Source: Hyphobacterium sp. SN044 (GTDB lineage Bacteria > Pseudomonadota > Alphaproteobacteria > Caulobacterales > Maricaulaceae). From it: 64,000 nucleotides of DNA. Under the pieces are notes generated by a model that saw nothing but the letters and a program-made list of their open reading frames with translations, searched no databases and was not told where the DNA came from. The stretch lies in contig NZ_JAKKUV010000002.1 of assembly GCF_021864465.1 (NCBI RefSeq), forward strand, positions 372,001-436,000, in the 5' to 3' direction. A program made the position numbers and the translations under genes. Positions 1 through 12,172 of this stretch are shown in pieces. How positions within the stretch are numbered: the first letter of the stretch is position 1; each line of letters opens with the position of its first letter.

Positions 1-105
1 GCGGCCGGCATAGAGGTGGCCCAGCTCATGGATGACGATCACCAGCCCGATCACGAAGACGAAGGCGATCACACCAATGGCGCCGAACTGAAAGATTTCC
101 GCCAT
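1..105 (-). CDS. rseP: RIP metalloprotease RseP/MmpA, N-terminal part (runs off window)
   Basis: Only the first 35 codons lie in the window. They begin MAEIFQFGAIGVIAF and form one hydrophobic segment that ends in HELGH at residues 26-30, the HExxH zinc site of site-2 intramembrane proteases. Family members cut membrane-anchored anti-sigma factors and signal peptides within the inner membrane. The start is 8 nt after the dxr stop, so the gene looks like the next cistron of the rpsB-to-dxr operon, which is its usual place in proteobacteria. The remainder of the protein, including the PDZ and second catalytic motif, is not visible. Confidence 0.85.
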   Translation of the reverse strand, partial: MAEIFQFGAIGVIAFVFVIGLVIVIHELGHLYAGR

Positions 106-113
106 TCCTGCCC

Positions 114-1304
114 CTATGCGCGCTTCGCGGTCAGACGTTTGACGACCCCGCGCGCCACATCGCGCGTGCGCAGATCGGTCGCGATGGCCTCGTCTATATC
201 CGCAAAGCGTTTGGGAAGCGTTTCCGCCCCGTCCACTTCGTCGAGAGAGTCCGAAACGACCGCAATCATGTCAAGAAAGCCGATGTGACCGTTCAGAAAG
301 GTCTCGACCGCGATCTCGTTCGCGGCATTGAGGGCGGAGGTCATCCCCTCCCCGTGCATCAGCGCCGTGCGTGCCAGCGCGAGTGCCGGGAAGCGTGCCT
401 CGTCCGGCGTCTCGAAATCCAGCTTCGCGATTTTTGCAAGATCGAGTCGCTCGGCCGGTGTTCGCATGCGTCCCGGCCAGGCCAGCGCGGATGCGATCGG
501 AATGCGCATGTCCGGCGAACCGAGCTGGGCCAGTACGCTGCCGTCGGAATACTCGACGAGGCCGTGAATGATCGATTGCGGGTGAACGACGACCTTCACC
601 TGATCGGATCGCAGATCGAACAGGCGGCAAGCCTCGATCACCTCGAGGCCCTTGTTCATCAGCGTCGCGGAATCGATCGAGATCTTTGCGCCCATCGACC
701 AGACCGGATGCGCCAGCGCATCCTCGCGGGTCGCGCGCGCCATCTCGTCCAGCGTCCAGGTCCGGAACGGTCCGCCCGATGCCGTCAGGGTCACGCAATC
801 GACATCGCCGCGATGGGTGTCATCGAGCACCTGGAACAGCGCATTGTGCTCGCTGTCGACCGGCAGGACAGTCGCGCCGACCTGGCGTGCGCGCGACATG
901 AAGAGGTCACCGGAGCAGACGAGACATTCCTTGTTGGCCAGCGCAACCACCCTTCCGGGCGCCAAGGCTGCCAGTGTCGGGGCCAGGCCCGCTGCGCCGA
1001 CAATCGCCGCCATCACCCAGTCGGCGTCCCGTGACGCGGCCTCGACCAGCGCTTCGGGCCCCGAGGCGCACTCGATCCCGGTTCCGGCCAGCGCGTCCTG
1101 CAGCGCGCCCAGTTTCGACGGGTCGGCGATGACGGCCACTTCGGGCCGGTAGCGCCTGGCCAGTTCGGCAAGACCGTCGGCATTCGAATTCGCCGTCAGC
1201 GCGACGATGTCATACCGGCCGGCCTCGGCCCGCCCGACGAGATCAAGTGTCGCCAGCCCGACCGAACCGGTTGCGCCCAGGATGGAGATGCGCCGGGCGC
1301 TCAT
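114..1304 (-). CDS. dxr: 1-deoxy-D-xylulose 5-phosphate reductoisomerase
   Basis: This 396-residue protein is the second enzyme of the MEP isoprenoid pathway. It converts DXP to MEP with NADPH and a divalent metal. The NADPH-binding GATGSVG lies at residues 10-16. The metal-binding Asp150 and Glu152 (VDSEHNALFQ) are present, and MNKGLE follows near residue 216. Length is normal for the family. The start overlaps the cdsA stop by 4 nt (ATGA), indicating translational coupling. It supplies isoprenoid precursors to uppS two genes upstream. Confidence 0.97.
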   Translation of the reverse strand: MSARRISILGATGSVGLATLDLVGRAEAGRYDIVALTANSNADGLAELARRYRPEVAVIADPSKLGALQDALAGTGIECASGPEALVEAASRDADWVMAAIVGAAGLAPTLAALAPGRVVALANKECLVCSGDLFMSRARQVGATVLPVDSEHNALFQVLDDTHRGDVDCVTLTASGGPFRTWTLDEMARATREDALAHPVWSMGAKISIDSATLMNKGLEVIEACRLFDLRSDQVKVVVHPQSIIHGLVEYSDGSVLAQLGSPDMRIPIASALAWPGRMRTPAERLDLAKIAKLDFETPDEARFPALALARTALMHGEGMTSALNAANEIAVETFLNGHIGFLDMIAVVSDSLDEVDGAETLPKRFADIDEAIATDLRTRDVARGVVKRLTAKRA

Positions 1305-2128
1305 GGCCAGATCTCCGGCAGGGCCAGACGCGCCATACCCGCGACGATCACGGCAAGCATCAGCGCATCGACGCGGTCGAGGACGCCGCCGTGTCCGGGA
1401 ATGATCTGACCGCTGTCCTTCACGCCGAAGCGGCGCTTGAACAACGACATGGCGAGATCACCGCCGACCGAGGCAATGGCCAGAATACCGGCCAGAAGCA
1501 CGAGCGGCGCGATGACGGTACCGGTTGAAGCGGCGAAGACAGCGCCTGCACCACAGCCGGCCATGATCCCCGCGACGAAGCCGGTCCAGGTTTTGTTCGG
1601 ACTGGCCTTCGGCCAGAGCTTCGGACCGCCAAGCCAGGTGCCGACAAGATAGGCGGCGATGTCCGCCGCCCAGACGACCGACAGGAGGAAGGCGACGGCC
1701 AGAAGCCCGCCGTCCTCATTGCGCAGGATCACCAGCAATCCGGCGGAGGCCGCGACATAAAGGAGACCGAAGGGTCCGCGCCAACGTTTTGCGACGGGCG
1801 CGTCGCCGGGAAATGTCAGACCGATCGCACCGGCAATCGGCCAGGCCACCGCCCAGAAGAAATCGCCCTGACCGGCGAACAGGATGGCACCCGCCGCAGA
1901 CACCGACGCAATTGCATAGCTGCGCGTCGGTGCATCCGGCTGGGCCATGCGCAGCCATTCCCACGCCATCGCAGCGGCAAACGCCGCGACATAGGCGGTG
2001 AAGGCCGTCTCGCCGCGCCAGAGCAGGAAGATCGAGATCGGGCCGAGGACCAGCGCCGAGACAATTCGCGGCACCAGAGCCGGATCACGGCGGCGCGGGA
2101 GGCGGGGCGGAATGGCCTCAGCGGTCAT
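1301..2128 (-). CDS. cdsA: Phosphatidate cytidylyltransferase
   Basis: CdsA makes CDP-diacylglycerol from phosphatidate and CTP at the inner membrane, the branch point for phospholipids. I place the start at MTAEAIPPRLP, giving 275 residues. The open frame extends another 36 codons upstream, but that stretch is Ser/Ala-rich and lies inside uppS. The protein has about eight hydrophobic segments and ends with the CTP-transferase signature region (FKRRFGVKDSGQ followed by PGHGGVLDRVD). It overlaps the uppS stop by 11 nt and the dxr start by 4 nt. Confidence 0.95.
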   Translation of the reverse strand: MTAEAIPPRLPRRRDPALVPRIVSALVLGPISIFLLWRGETAFTAYVAAFAAAMAWEWLRMAQPDAPTRSYAIASVSAAGAILFAGQGDFFWAVAWPIAGAIGLTFPGDAPVAKRWRGPFGLLYVAASAGLLVILRNEDGGLLAVAFLLSVVWAADIAAYLVGTWLGGPKLWPKASPNKTWTGFVAGIMAGCGAGAVFAASTGTVIAPLVLLAGILAIASVGGDLAMSLFKRRFGVKDSGQIIPGHGGVLDRVDALMLAVIVAGMARLALPEIWP

Positions 2129-2846
2129 CGACGCCTCCGAAACGGCGGCGGCGGCGGCGGAATTCGCCGATCGCGGCTTCGAGATGCTCGCGCGCGAAGT
2201 CCGGCCACAACACATCGAGGAAGACGAATTCGGCATAGGCGGCCTGCCAGAGGAGGAAGTTCGACAGGCGCTGCTCGCCGCTCGTGCGGATCACCAGGTC
2301 GGGGTCCGGCAGATCGGCCGAGTCGAGTTGCGACGCGAACACCCGCTCGTCGATCGCGTCGGGAGGCAGTTTCCCGTCCGCGACGTCGGCCGCGATCTTT
2401 CGGACAGCCCGCACGATCTCGTCGCGGCCGCCATAGTTGAAAGCGATGTTGAGGAAGAATTCCGAATTCGTGGCCGTGCGCGTTTCGGCGCGTTCGATGA
2501 TCTCGACCAGATCATCGCTGAGCCCGTCGCGGCGGCCGAAGATGCGGATCCGCACTCCGTCCCTGGCGAGGCTTTCGAGATCGGCGTCGACGAAACGGCG
2601 CAAGAGGCCGAACAGGGCTTCAACCTCCTCGGCCGGGCGGCTCCAGTTTTCCGTGGAGAAACCGAACAGGGTGAGACAGCGGACGCCGAGGTCGGACCCG
2701 GACCGGACCACGGCACGCACGGCCTCGACCCCCTGCTGGTGGCCGAAGGCCCGCGGGCGGCCGCGCGCCTTCGCCCACCGGCCATTCCCGTCCATGATGA
2801 TGGCGATATGGCGGGGGCCGTCCTCTGTCCGACGGGTGTCGGTCAC
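2118..2846 (-). CDS. uppS: Isoprenyl (undecaprenyl diphosphate) synthase
   Basis: A 242-residue cis-prenyltransferase that makes the C55 lipid carrier for peptidoglycan and O-antigen from FPP and IPP. The N-terminal catalytic motif MDGNGRWA sits at residues 18-25, with the essential Asp at 19. The family's C-terminal region around RTSGEQRLSNFLLWQ is intact. It is placed between frr and cdsA, the standard order in this operon. Confidence 0.97.
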   Translation of the reverse strand: MTDTRRTEDGPRHIAIIMDGNGRWAKARGRPRAFGHQQGVEAVRAVVRSGSDLGVRCLTLFGFSTENWSRPAEEVEALFGLLRRFVDADLESLARDGVRIRIFGRRDGLSDDLVEIIERAETRTATNSEFFLNIAFNYGGRDEIVRAVRKIAADVADGKLPPDAIDERVFASQLDSADLPDPDLVIRTSGEQRLSNFLLWQAAYAEFVFLDVLWPDFAREHLEAAIGEFRRRRRRFGGVDDR

Positions 2847-2872
2847 GGGAATCCTCCCCGCATGCGGTCTGT

Positions 2873-3436
2873 CTAGACCTGCATGATCTCTTCTTGCTTG
2901 TGCTTCAGCGCGGCGTCGATCGAGGCAATGGTGTCGTCCGTCATCTTCTGGACGTCGGCAGCCTCTGCCTTGTGTTCGTCCTCACTGATCAGGCCATCCT
3001 TCTCGGCCTTCTTCAGCTGTTCCATGCCATCACGGCGCACATTGCGTACGGCGACGCGCGCGTGCTCGGCATAGCCGCCGGCGGCCTTGGCCAGTTCGGC
3101 GCGGCGCTCCTCGTTGAGCGGCGGGATCGGAATGCGGATCAGCGTGCCTTCAACGACCGGATTGATGCCGAGCGCGGAATTGCGGATCGCCTTTTCCACG
3201 GCCGGGGCAAGCGACTTGTCCCACACCTGGATGGTGACCATGCGCGGCTCGGGCACGGAGACGGTGCCGACCTGGCTGATCGGCGTCGGCGAGCCATAGG
3301 CTTCGACACGGATCGGGTCGAGCAGCGCCGCGCTGGCGCGCCCGGTGCGCAGTCCGCCGAATTCCTTCTTCAGTGCGTCCACGGCGCCTTCCATCCGGCG
3401 CTTCAGGTCTTTCTTGTCGAACATATCGCCGCTCAT
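2873..3436 (-). CDS. frr: Ribosome recycling factor
   Basis: This 187-residue protein acts with EF-G to split post-termination ribosomes. It shows the RRF features [12 protein letters not shown] near residues 29-40, the [13 protein letters not shown] stretch, and a long helical C-terminus rich in Arg and Lys ([17 protein letters not shown]). The length is the family norm. The start could be [10 protein letters not shown] or the ATG four codons later; the upstream one is used here. It sits between pyrH and uppS. Confidence 0.97.
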   Translation of the reverse strand: MSGDMFDKKDLKRRMEGAVDALKKEFGGLRTGRASAALLDPIRVEAYGSPTPISQVGTVSVPEPRMVTIQVWDKSLAPAVEKAIRNSALGINPVVEGTLIRIPIPPLNEERRAELAKAAGGYAEHARVAVRNVRRDGMEQLKKAEKDGLISEDEHKAEAADVQKMTDDTIASIDAALKHKQEEIMQV

Positions 3437-3458
3437 CGCGAACCTCCCCGTTCGAAAT

Positions 3459-4229
3459 CTAGCCGGCCGGCTGTTTCGGCCGCTTGCCGATCACCGTCGC
3501 GCGGCCCTGTCCGGCCAGAACGCGAGCGAGACCGCCCTTGTCATGAATATTGAAAACCACGATCGGGATGGCGTTTTCACGCATCAGCGTCACCGCTGCG
3601 GCGTCCATCACCTTCAGGTCGCGTGACAGAACCTCGAGATAGTCGAGCGTGTCATAGCGTTCGGCGTCGGGGTTCTTGCGCGGATCGTCGGAATACACGC
3701 CGTCGACCTGCGTGCCCTTGAACAGGGCATCGCAGCCCATTTCCGCGGCGCGCAGCGCGGCCGCAGTATCGGTCGTGAAGAAGGGATTGCCCGTGCCCGC
3801 CGCGAAGATCACCACCCGGCCCTTTTCCATGTGCCGGATCGCCCGGCGGCGGATATAGGGTTCGCAGATCGAGGTCATCGGAATGGCGGACTGTACGCGC
3901 GTTGGAACGCCGATACGCTCCAGCGCGGTCTGCATCGCCAGCGCGTTCATCACGGTGGCGAGCATGCCCATATAGTCGGCCGCGGCCCGGTCCATGCCCT
4001 TGGCCGCCGCCGACAGGCCGCGGAAGATATTCCCGCCGCCGATGACAAGGCAGACTTCAACACCGGATTTGACGGCTTCGGACACTTCCCGCGCAACGCG
4101 CTCGGCGGTGTCCATCTCGATTCCGTATTGCTGGCTGCCCATCAGGGCCTCGCCGGAAATCTTCAAAAGCACCCGCTTGTAGACGGGCTTGGCGACTTCG
4201 GGGTCGGATGGGGAGCTGGAATCGGTCAC
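3459..4229 (-). CDS. pyrH: UMP kinase
   Basis: PyrH phosphorylates UMP to UDP and belongs to the amino acid kinase family, unrelated to eukaryotic UMP/CMP kinases. The phosphate-binding KISGEALMG lies near residue 23. GGGNIFRG and a Thr-rich [17 protein letters not shown] segment follow. The 256 residues include about 18 N-terminal residues beyond the common core, so a later start is possible. It is cotranscribed with tsf upstream, although a strong hairpin at 4250-4277 lies between them. Confidence 0.97.
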   Translation of the reverse strand: MTDSSSPSDPEVAKPVYKRVLLKISGEALMGSQQYGIEMDTAERVAREVSEAVKSGVEVCLVIGGGNIFRGLSAAAKGMDRAAADYMGMLATVMNALAMQTALERIGVPTRVQSAIPMTSICEPYIRRRAIRHMEKGRVVIFAAGTGNPFFTTDTAAALRAAEMGCDALFKGTQVDGVYSDDPRKNPDAERYDTLDYLEVLSRDLKVMDAAAVTLMRENAIPIVVFNIHDKGGLARVLAGQGRATVIGKRPKQPAG

Positions 4230-4249
4230 GGCGCTGACACTAGACGAAG

Positions 4250-4277
4250 CGCGCCGGGGCGGAAACGCCCCGGCGCG
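4250..4277 (-). terminator. Strong hairpin between tsf and pyrH
   Basis: A perfect 12-bp all-GC stem with a 4-nt loop (gaaa on the plus strand) fills most of the tsf-pyrH gap. On the transcribed strand it is followed by CTTCGTCT, which is a poor U-tract. It may act as a partial terminator or as an RNA stability element that lowers pyrH expression relative to tsf. Confidence 0.5.
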
Positions 4278-4291
4278 GTATCGCTGTGGTT

Positions 4292-5236
4292 TTACTTCTT
4301 GCCGGCCATCGAGGCGACTTCGGAAGCGAAGTCCGCCTCCGGAGCCTTCTCGACACCCTCGCCGAGGGCGAGGCGGACGAAGGCGGTGATCTTCACCGGG
4401 CCGCCGACATCACCTTCGGAGTCCTTCAGAAGCTGTTCGATCGTCTGGTCCGGGTTCATGACGAAGGACTGCTTCAGCAGCACGACTTCCTCGTAGAACT
4501 TGCGCAGACGGCCTTCGACCATCTTCTCGATGATGTTTTCCGGCTTGCCGGATTCGCGGGCCTGGGCGGCGAAGACTTCGCGTTCCTTGGCGATCGCTTC
4601 CGGATCCAGTTCCTCGGTCGAGACCGACAGGGCCGGCGCGGGCGAAGCCGCAGCGACATGCATCGCGATCTTGCGGCCGAGCTCGGACAGCTTGGCCTGG
4701 TCGCCCGAGGACTCCAGCGCAACGAGCACGCCGAGACGGCCGACATTGTCGCCCGCCGCATTGTGGATGTAGCTGGCCACAACGCCTTCGGAAACCGACA
4801 GGACCGCCGCGCGGCGCAGCGTCATGTTCTCGCCAATCGTCGCAATCAGATTGGTCAGGTGGTCGGAAACGACCGTGCCGTCCTTCGTCTTGGCCGCCTT
4901 CAGCGCCTCGACATCACCGCCTTCGGTCAGGGCCAGCTCGGCGAGATCCGCCACGGCCGCCTTGAAGGTGTCGTTACGGGCCACGAAGTCGGTTTCCGAG
5001 TTCAGCTCAATCGCCGCGCCGGTCTTGCCGTCGGACGATACCGCCACGCCGACGAGGCCTTCCGAGGCCACGCGGTCGGACTTCTTCGCGGCCTTCGAGA
5101 GGCCCTTGGTGCGCAGCCAGTCGATCGCCGCGTCGAGGTCGCCGCCGGTTTCGGTCAGCGCCTTCTTGCAATCCATCATGCCCGCGCCGGTACGCTCGCG
5201 CAGTTCCTTGACGAGGGCCGCCGTGATCTCAGCCAT
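4292..5236 (-). CDS. tsf: Translation elongation factor Ts
   Basis: EF-Ts is the nucleotide exchange factor for EF-Tu. The 314-residue product has the N-terminal UBA-like region ([18 protein letters not shown], residues 12-29) and the exchange motif [11 protein letters not shown] near residue 80, followed by the two dimerisation subdomains. Length matches other alphaproteobacterial EF-Ts. The upstream sequence GGAGAACACCG provides a ribosome binding site. It follows rpsB as in nearly all bacteria. Confidence 0.98.
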   Translation of the reverse strand: MAEITAALVKELRERTGAGMMDCKKALTETGGDLDAAIDWLRTKGLSKAAKKSDRVASEGLVGVAVSSDGKTGAAIELNSETDFVARNDTFKAAVADLAELALTEGGDVEALKAAKTKDGTVVSDHLTNLIATIGENMTLRRAAVLSVSEGVVASYIHNAAGDNVGRLGVLVALESSGDQAKLSELGRKIAMHVAAASPAPALSVSTEELDPEAIAKEREVFAAQARESGKPENIIEKMVEGRLRKFYEEVVLLKQSFVMNPDQTIEQLLKDSEGDVGGPVKITAFVRLALGEGVEKAPEADFASEVASMAGKK

Positions 5237-5319
5237 CGGTGTTCTCCTGTTTTCTCTGTCTGTGCGGAGGCCACGCCTGCGCCCTGGCAGTCGTGGCCCC
5301 GTTGAATCGGTTTGACGTG

Positions 5320-5341
5320 ACGGGCGTTATCGTCCGCCCGT
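5320..5341 (-). other. Inverted repeat between rpsB and tsf
   Basis: A 7-bp perfect stem (ACGGGCG / CGCCCGT) with an 8-nt loop occupies the rpsB-tsf gap. No U-run follows on the minus strand. Partial termination between these genes is known in E. coli, so a role as an attenuating hairpin is possible, but this is inference from position only. Confidence 0.35.
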
Positions 5342-5348
5342 GTGACAC

Positions 5349-6179
5349 TTACGCGTCGGCGTTCTCGGACTTTGCTTCGCCTTCGGCGTCGGCCGGAGCC
5401 TCGGCTTCGCCGGCATCCTCGGAGGCAAGCGCCGGCTCGACCGGGTTCTCGGATTCACCGAGGTCCACGCCCATGTCGACCGCGCCCTGCGAGATGCCGT
5501 CGAGAACGGCATCGGCCACGAGGTCGCAGTAGAGCGACAGCGCGCGGGCGGCGTCATCATTGCCCGGGATCGGGAAGGTGACGATGTCCGGATCGCAATT
5601 GGTATCCACGATCGCGACGACCGGGATGTTCAGCTTGCGCGCTTCCTGAATGGCGATGCCTTCCTTGTTCGTGTCGATCACGAACATCAGGTCGGGAATG
5701 CCGCCCATGTCCTTGATGCCGCCGAGCGACAGTTCGAGCTTCTCGCGTTCGCGGGTCAGGTTCAGCAATTCCTTCTTGGTGAAACCCGAAGCTTCCGGGT
5801 TGTCGCCGTCGAGGAGCGATTCCAGTTCGCGCAGGCGCGAGATCGAATGGGAAATGGTGCGCCAGTTGGTGAGCGTGCCGCCGAGCCAGCGGTGGTTCAC
5901 GTAATACTGGGCACAGCGCTTTGCCGCGAGCGCGACCGGCTCCGAAGCCTGACGCTTCGTGCCGACGAACAGGACACGGCCGCCCTTGGCCGCGACTTCG
6001 CGGATCTGGACCAGCGCCTGGTGCAGAAGCGGAACGGTCTGCGACAGGTCGATGATGTGAATGCCGGAGCGCTGACCAAAGATGTAGTCGCGCATTTTCG
6101 GGTTCCAGCGGTGCGTCTGGTGACCGAAGTGAGCGCCAGCTTCAAGCAGTTGGCGCATGCTGAAATCAGGGAGTGCCAT
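5349..6179 (-). CDS. rpsB: 30S ribosomal protein S2
   Basis: The start is [15 protein letters not shown], preceded by the ribosome binding site GGAGAAGGAAAG. The frame is open for another 65 codons upstream, but that part is the leader. The 276-residue protein shows [15 protein letters not shown] near residue 15 and the [15 protein letters not shown] and [10 protein letters not shown] signatures. The last ~35 residues are an Ala/Glu/Asp-rich acidic tail not needed for the S2 fold. It is the first gene of the operon and lies downstream of a recognisable promoter. Confidence 0.98.
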   Translation of the reverse strand: MALPDFSMRQLLEAGAHFGHQTHRWNPKMRDYIFGQRSGIHIIDLSQTVPLLHQALVQIREVAAKGGRVLFVGTKRQASEPVALAAKRCAQYYVNHRWLGGTLTNWRTISHSISRLRELESLLDGDNPEASGFTKKELLNLTREREKLELSLGGIKDMGGIPDLMFVIDTNKEGIAIQEARKLNIPVVAIVDTNCDPDIVTFPIPGNDDAARALSLYCDLVADAVLDGISQGAVDMGVDLGESENPVEPALASEDAGEAEAPADAEGEAKSENADA

Positions 6180-6306
6180 CGTCGTCTTTCCTTCTCCGGT
6201 TGGCCTCCGCGGAACAGGGTTCCGGACCGAATGGACCGGAACACCGGAATGGGCGAACGGGATGTCTCCCCGAAACGACCGTGTTCCACGTGCGTGATGA
6301 GGCGCG

Positions 6307-6334
6307 CTTATACGCGCGAATGGTGAAAAGGCAA
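6307..6334 (-). promoter_or_regulatory. Putative promoter of the rpsB operon
   Basis: On the minus strand TTGCCT (6334-6329) and TATAAG (6312-6307) are separated by 16 nt. This predicts a start near position 6300 and an rpsB leader of about 120 nt. A leader of that length leaves room for S2 autoregulation, although I did not identify a defined S2-binding structure. The call is based on hexamer match and position. Confidence 0.5.
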
Positions 6335-6392
6335 GCCTGACGCGGCTCCCCGGCGCAGTCACCGGGTTTGGCACGCGTCCGTGACGCGCCGA

Positions 6393-9839
<3,447 letters not shown>

Positions 9840-9910
9840 GGCGTGGTGGGGGCCTCTCTCCGCGCGGGCGGAGGCGCGGCGTTCGGCGCACCTCCGAGTC
9901 AGCCGTCAGA

Positions 9911-10015
9911 CTAGACGATGGCGGGCGCGGACAGAACCGATCCCCACACCAGAACGACGTAGGAAAAACCCACAAGGGCGATGGCGGCGGAAATGTCGGC
10001 GATCGTGCGGCGCAT
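9911..10015 (-). CDS. SOS-box-associated 34-residue membrane microprotein, SidA-like candidate
   Basis: The short frame starts MRRTIADISAAIALVGFSY and ends SAPAIV before a TAG. A strong ribosome binding site, GGGGGAG, lies 6 nt before the ATG. The product has a short basic N-terminus and one hydrophobic segment (about residues 10-27), so it should be a single-pass inner-membrane peptide. A perfect LexA box lies 35 nt upstream. Known biology: Caulobacter SidA is a 29-residue SOS-induced inner-membrane peptide that blocks division by acting on FtsW/FtsN. Size, topology and regulation match here, but homology by sequence is my inference. dnaE follows 71 nt downstream on the same strand. Confidence 0.72.
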   Translation of the reverse strand: MRRTIADISAAIALVGFSYVVLVWGSVLSAPAIV

Positions 10016-10049
10016 GGTGAACTCCCCCGTTCTGACAATGTGTTTCGCA

Positions 10050-10064
10050 GTTCGTGTTTTGTTC
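10050..10064 (-). promoter_or_regulatory. LexA (SOS) box, GTTC-N7-GTTC
   Basis: The plus strand reads GTTCGTGTTTTGTTC, an exact match to the alphaproteobacterial LexA direct repeat GTTC-N7-GTTC. A third GTTC lies at 10077-10080. On the minus strand a consensus -35 TTGACA occurs at 10090-10085, which puts the box at or just after the expected -10 position, where LexA would block transcription. The region is conspicuously AT-rich against its surroundings. The regulated unit would be the 34-codon gene and probably dnaE. Confidence 0.8.
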
Positions 10065-10143
10065 TTTTCACGTTTTGTTCTGCATGTCAAACAGAAATCG
10101 AATCAGCCGGGCCGATGCCCGTCAGCAAAGAAAACCGTGGATA

Positions 10144-10845
10144 TCAGGCGGCGGGGTGTTCGATCCCGGTCCAGGGAATGACACGGCCTTCGCGCAGCGT
10201 GATGGCGCGGTCCATCCGGTCGGCCAGCGCAAGATTATGCGTAGCCACGAGCGCCGCCACCCCCTCTTCCCGCGCCGCGCGGAAGAAGGCCTCGAACACC
10301 GCGTCCGAAGTCTTCGGATCGAGATTGCCGGTCGGTTCGTCGGCCAGGATGATGCGGGGCTTGTTGGCGAAGGCGCGGGCGATGGCGACACGCTGTTGTT
10401 CGCCGCCGGACAGGGCCGCCGGGCGGTGGTCGGCGCGCTCGCTGAGACCCATGAGGCCCAGGAGACGATCGGCCTCGGCGATCGCCGACTTGCGCGACTT
10501 TCCGGCGATCAGCTGCGGCAGGACGATATTCTCCCGCGCGTCGAATTCCGGCAGCAGGTGGTGGAACTGGTAGACGAAGCCGATCATGGACCGGCGCAGT
10601 GCCGTGCGCTCGGAATCCTTCTTGGTCAGCCCGTCATGCCCGGCGACCGTCACGGTTCCCGCCTGGGGCTCTTCGAGCAGGCCGGCGACATGCAGCAGCG
10701 ATGATTTGCCCGAGCCCGACGGACCGACGAGGCCCACGACCTCGCCCGGCACGAGATGGACGGTCGCATCCTTCAGGACGGTCAGCGGCTTGGCGCCTTC
10801 ATAGGTGCGCTCGATACCCTGAAGCGAGAGAACGGCCTCACTCAT
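10144..10845 (-). CDS. lolD: Lipoprotein-releasing ABC transporter ATP-binding protein LolD
   Basis: A 233-residue ABC ATPase with Walker A GPSGSGKS at residues 41-48, signature LSGGEQQRVAIARA near 150, and Walker B IILADEPTGNLD near 170. With LolC/E it energises release of outer-membrane lipoproteins from the inner membrane to LolA. It overlaps the lolC stop by 8 nt. Related MacB/FtsE ATPases are the main alternative, but the partner gene fits Lol. Confidence 0.95.
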   Translation of the reverse strand: MSEAVLSLQGIERTYEGAKPLTVLKDATVHLVPGEVVGLVGPSGSGKSSLLHVAGLLEEPQAGTVTVAGHDGLTKKDSERTALRRSMIGFVYQFHHLLPEFDARENIVLPQLIAGKSRKSAIAEADRLLGLMGLSERADHRPAALSGGEQQRVAIARAFANKPRIILADEPTGNLDPKTSDAVFEAFFRAAREEGVAALVATHNLALADRMDRAITLREGRVIPWTGIEHPAA

Positions 10846-12172
10846 AGCGCAGCGCCTCCACCGGATCGAGGCTGGCCGCGCGCCAGGCCGGCGGGATCGC
10901 CGCGAGGAAGGCCGCGCCCAGGCCGAAAACGGCCGCGAACAGCACTTCCGACATGTCGAGCCGGGCCGGCATGTTCACGAGGAAATAGACTTCCGGGTTC
11001 CAGACATTCGTGCCGGTCACGAGCGAGACGAAGGCCTGAACCGCGTCGATGTTCAACACGAGGATGATGCCGAGCAGGATGCCGCCCACGGCCCCGACCC
11101 CGCCGATCATCAGCCCGATCAGCATGAAGACCCGCATGACACTGGCCTGCGTCGAGCCCATCGTGCGCAGAATGGCGATGTCGCGGCCCTTGTTCTTCAC
11201 CAGCATGATCAGGCCGGTGACGATGTTCAGCGCCGCGATGAGGATGACGACAGCCATGATCAGGCGCATCGCGACGCGTTCGACCTGCAGCGCCTCGTAG
11301 AAGCTGCGGCTCCGTTCGCGCCAGTCCGAGATGATGCCGCGACCGGCGACTGTTTCGGTGATCGCGGCGCGCACGGCATCGAGATCGTCGGGGTTCTCGA
11401 CGCGAACCTCGATGGTTTCCGGCCCGTCGAGCGCGAAGAAGAGTTGTGCCTGCTCAAGGGGCATGAAGACGTGAATCTGGTCGAACTCGTAGATGCCGAC
11501 CGAGAAGACGCCACCGACCTCGTAAGCCTTGCGGATATTGACCATTCCGGTCGGCGTGACGCGCCCGGCGGACGAGATGAAGGGCACGGTATCGCCGGGG
11601 ATCACGCGCAGCGCGCGGGCCATCTGCTGACCCATCAGGATGATGTCGCCGCCATTCCGTCCCTCGCCGAAGCCGTCCATGCTGCCAAGCTGAAGACCGG
11701 TATCGTCACCTGGCTCAGGCATGCCGGAGACGCGTTGGATCGAGAGCAATTCTTCCCGGGTCAGACCGATCACCCGGGCGGGCGCGGCATTGCCGTCCAC
11801 ATTCAGCAAGGCTTCACCGACAATGCGCTGACCGGCGCTGACCACGCCCGGGATCTCGCGGATCTGCTCGGTCAGTATGTCGAGCTCGTCCTGGCTCAGC
11901 GCTTCCTGATTGCCGTAGAGCTGGGGCCGGACATCGACATAGATGTGCGACTGCACGCCGAGCAGCTGGCTCATCAGCTCGTAGCGGAAGCCGTTCATGA
12001 TCGACATGATGGTGATCAGGGCCGCCACGCCGAGCGTGATACCGAGGAAGGAAATGATCGCAATGAGGGCGATGCCGCCATCCTTGCGGCGGGCGCCGAG
12101 ATAGCGCAGGGCGAGCGTGAACTCGTAGGGGCTGAACGGGTGCGCCCCCTTGTCGAGCTTCGCCTCAGCCAT
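10838..12172 (-). CDS. lolC: Lipoprotein-releasing ABC transporter permease (LolC/LolE family)
   Basis: The start [18 protein letters not shown] gives 444 residues; 21 further open codons upstream lie inside proS and are discarded. It has the family layout: one N-terminal membrane helix (about residues 25-50), a large periplasmic domain, then three C-terminal helices (FtsX-like). A single permease gene with lolD suggests a homodimeric LolF-like arrangement rather than separate LolC and LolE, as in many alphaproteobacteria. It overlaps the proS stop by 8 nt. Confidence 0.93.
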   Translation of the reverse strand: MAEAKLDKGAHPFSPYEFTLALRYLGARRKDGGIALIAIISFLGITLGVAALITIMSIMNGFRYELMSQLLGVQSHIYVDVRPQLYGNQEALSQDELDILTEQIREIPGVVSAGQRIVGEALLNVDGNAAPARVIGLTREELLSIQRVSGMPEPGDDTGLQLGSMDGFGEGRNGGDIILMGQQMARALRVIPGDTVPFISSAGRVTPTGMVNIRKAYEVGGVFSVGIYEFDQIHVFMPLEQAQLFFALDGPETIEVRVENPDDLDAVRAAITETVAGRGIISDWRERSRSFYEALQVERVAMRLIMAVVILIAALNIVTGLIMLVKNKGRDIAILRTMGSTQASVMRVFMLIGLMIGGVGAVGGILLGIILVLNIDAVQAFVSLVTGTNVWNPEVYFLVNMPARLDMSEVLFAAVFGLGAAFLAAIPPAWRAASLDPVEALRYE

